Origin: Chrysomallon squamiferum
Lineage: Eukaryota > Mollusca > Gastropoda > Neomphalida > Peltospiridae
Length of the DNA: 64,000 bases
Assembly (NCBI GenBank): GCA_012295275.1
Contig: CM022671.1
Span: 5,917,565 to 5,981,564, forward strand
Direction of reading: 5' to 3'
Program-made: the position numbers and the translations under genes
Notes under the pieces: model-generated
Databases searched by the model: none
The model's input: only the letters and a program-made list of their open reading frames with translations
Told to the model about the DNA's origin: nothing
Shown here: piece by piece, positions 63,397 to 64,000 of the stretch
Layout: every line of letters starts with the position of its first letter
Position numbering within the stretch: position 1 is the first letter of the stretch

Positions 63397-63959
63397 TAAT
63401 TTATATATTTATATAATTAAGCTTTCAGACTTGTCCTACACGCCTCTGTAAACAAAACGCTTCACAGAGCTTTGAACTAGTTTCATTTAAATCGCCAGCT
63501 TTTTTTTGTTTTTGGTGGGGTTTTTTTTTTTTTGTTCTTCATGGCTTTTTTCTTACGACTATTACCATTTCATTTAGTGCGTGACGCTGAAATACGAGCT
63601 GTGAAAATGAGAAAAACAGATCTGGAACTCAGTAAAACGTTCAACAGGAACATTAAAAAATTACAAATCACTTGTTACTTCTCTCAATCTGATAACCCAC
63701 TTTTTAACTGACAAACACAGAACGTTTTTATTATTTCTTCTTTACCATTATAATCATCATCATCATCATAATTTGGTATCTTTTCCCTTATAACTGATAT
63801 TTTTATTTTTATTATTTCGTTTCGTTATATTTTATTTGTCTTTCCATGTAGTCAGAAATATTCTTACCCTACGAATTTTCAGAAAGAAAGAAGAAAACAA
63901 CAACAACAAAACAAACTAAAAATAATAATAATAAAAATGCTAAATTTTATTTCTTTCAG
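62249..63959. other. Intron or intergenic stretch, no exon recognised
   Basis: AAAAT/AAAT-type repeats at 62370-62560, a short (GT)n at 62675-62690, and (ACT)n with (ATT)n at 63265-63390. The upstream exon of the acidic-protein gene was looked for on the minus strand and not found. Confidence 0.45.
63265..63392. repeat. (ACT)n and (ATT)n
   Basis: Compound trinucleotide array. Confidence 0.9.
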
Positions 63960-64000
63960 AAAGTTCAGAAAAGGTTTAAGAAAAACGATGCTAATATGTA
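63960..64000 (+). CDS. Possible exon start cut by the window end
   Basis: A good acceptor (TTTTATTTCTTTCAG) is followed by an open frame reading KVQKRFKKNDANM to the window end. The motif is basic and protein-like but too short to assign. Confidence 0.3.

Overview
The window looks like nuclear DNA of an intron-rich invertebrate, most probably a mollusc or another lophotrochozoan. It is AT-rich, packed with (CT)n, (CA)n, (AAT)n and (AAAT)n microsatellites, has short exons in GT-AG introns, and its three recognisable genes are metazoan. A myosin-XIX gene fits a non-insect, non-nematode animal, since as far as I recall the family was lost there. The taxon is inferred; nothing here is diagnostic of a species.

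Layout. 1-102 may be the last coding bases of a plus-strand gene. 4612-20936 (minus) is a myosin-XIX-like motor gene that I could assemble from 26 exons, including an exon consisting only of the start codon and a short terminal exon recognised by its similarity to the myosin-XIX tail. It lies head to head, over a 613-bp spacer with two CCAAT boxes, with a complete four-exon theta-class glutathione S-transferase at 21550-23334 (plus). 23335-35018 holds no confident gene, only repeats and a promoter-like block at 31.64-31.80 kb. 35019-35880 (plus) is the terminal exon of an unrecognised coiled-coil protein. 44009-47916 (minus) is a two-exon two-pore-domain potassium channel. 48-61 kb is repeat-rich: a 62-bp minisatellite, a hAT-type MITE, a degenerate telomere-like tract, and a few weak exon candidates. 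61008-62248 (minus) is the terminal exon of an acidic, probably disordered protein of unknown function. An exon-like stretch begins at 63960 (plus) and runs off the window.

The genes do not form a pathway; they are a mitochondrial-type motor, a detoxification enzyme, an ion channel and two orphans. The more unusual signals are structural: single-base frameshifts in two otherwise good exons, a decayed copy of one myosin exon beside the original, a 54-55 bp tandem duplication over the channel stop codon, a 33-bp perfect-arm palindrome in the last myosin intron, and an exact 49-bp repeat interrupting a minisatellite. I found no clearly new biological system. The best candidates for novelty are the two orphan proteins and the N-terminal SH3-like extension on the myosin.
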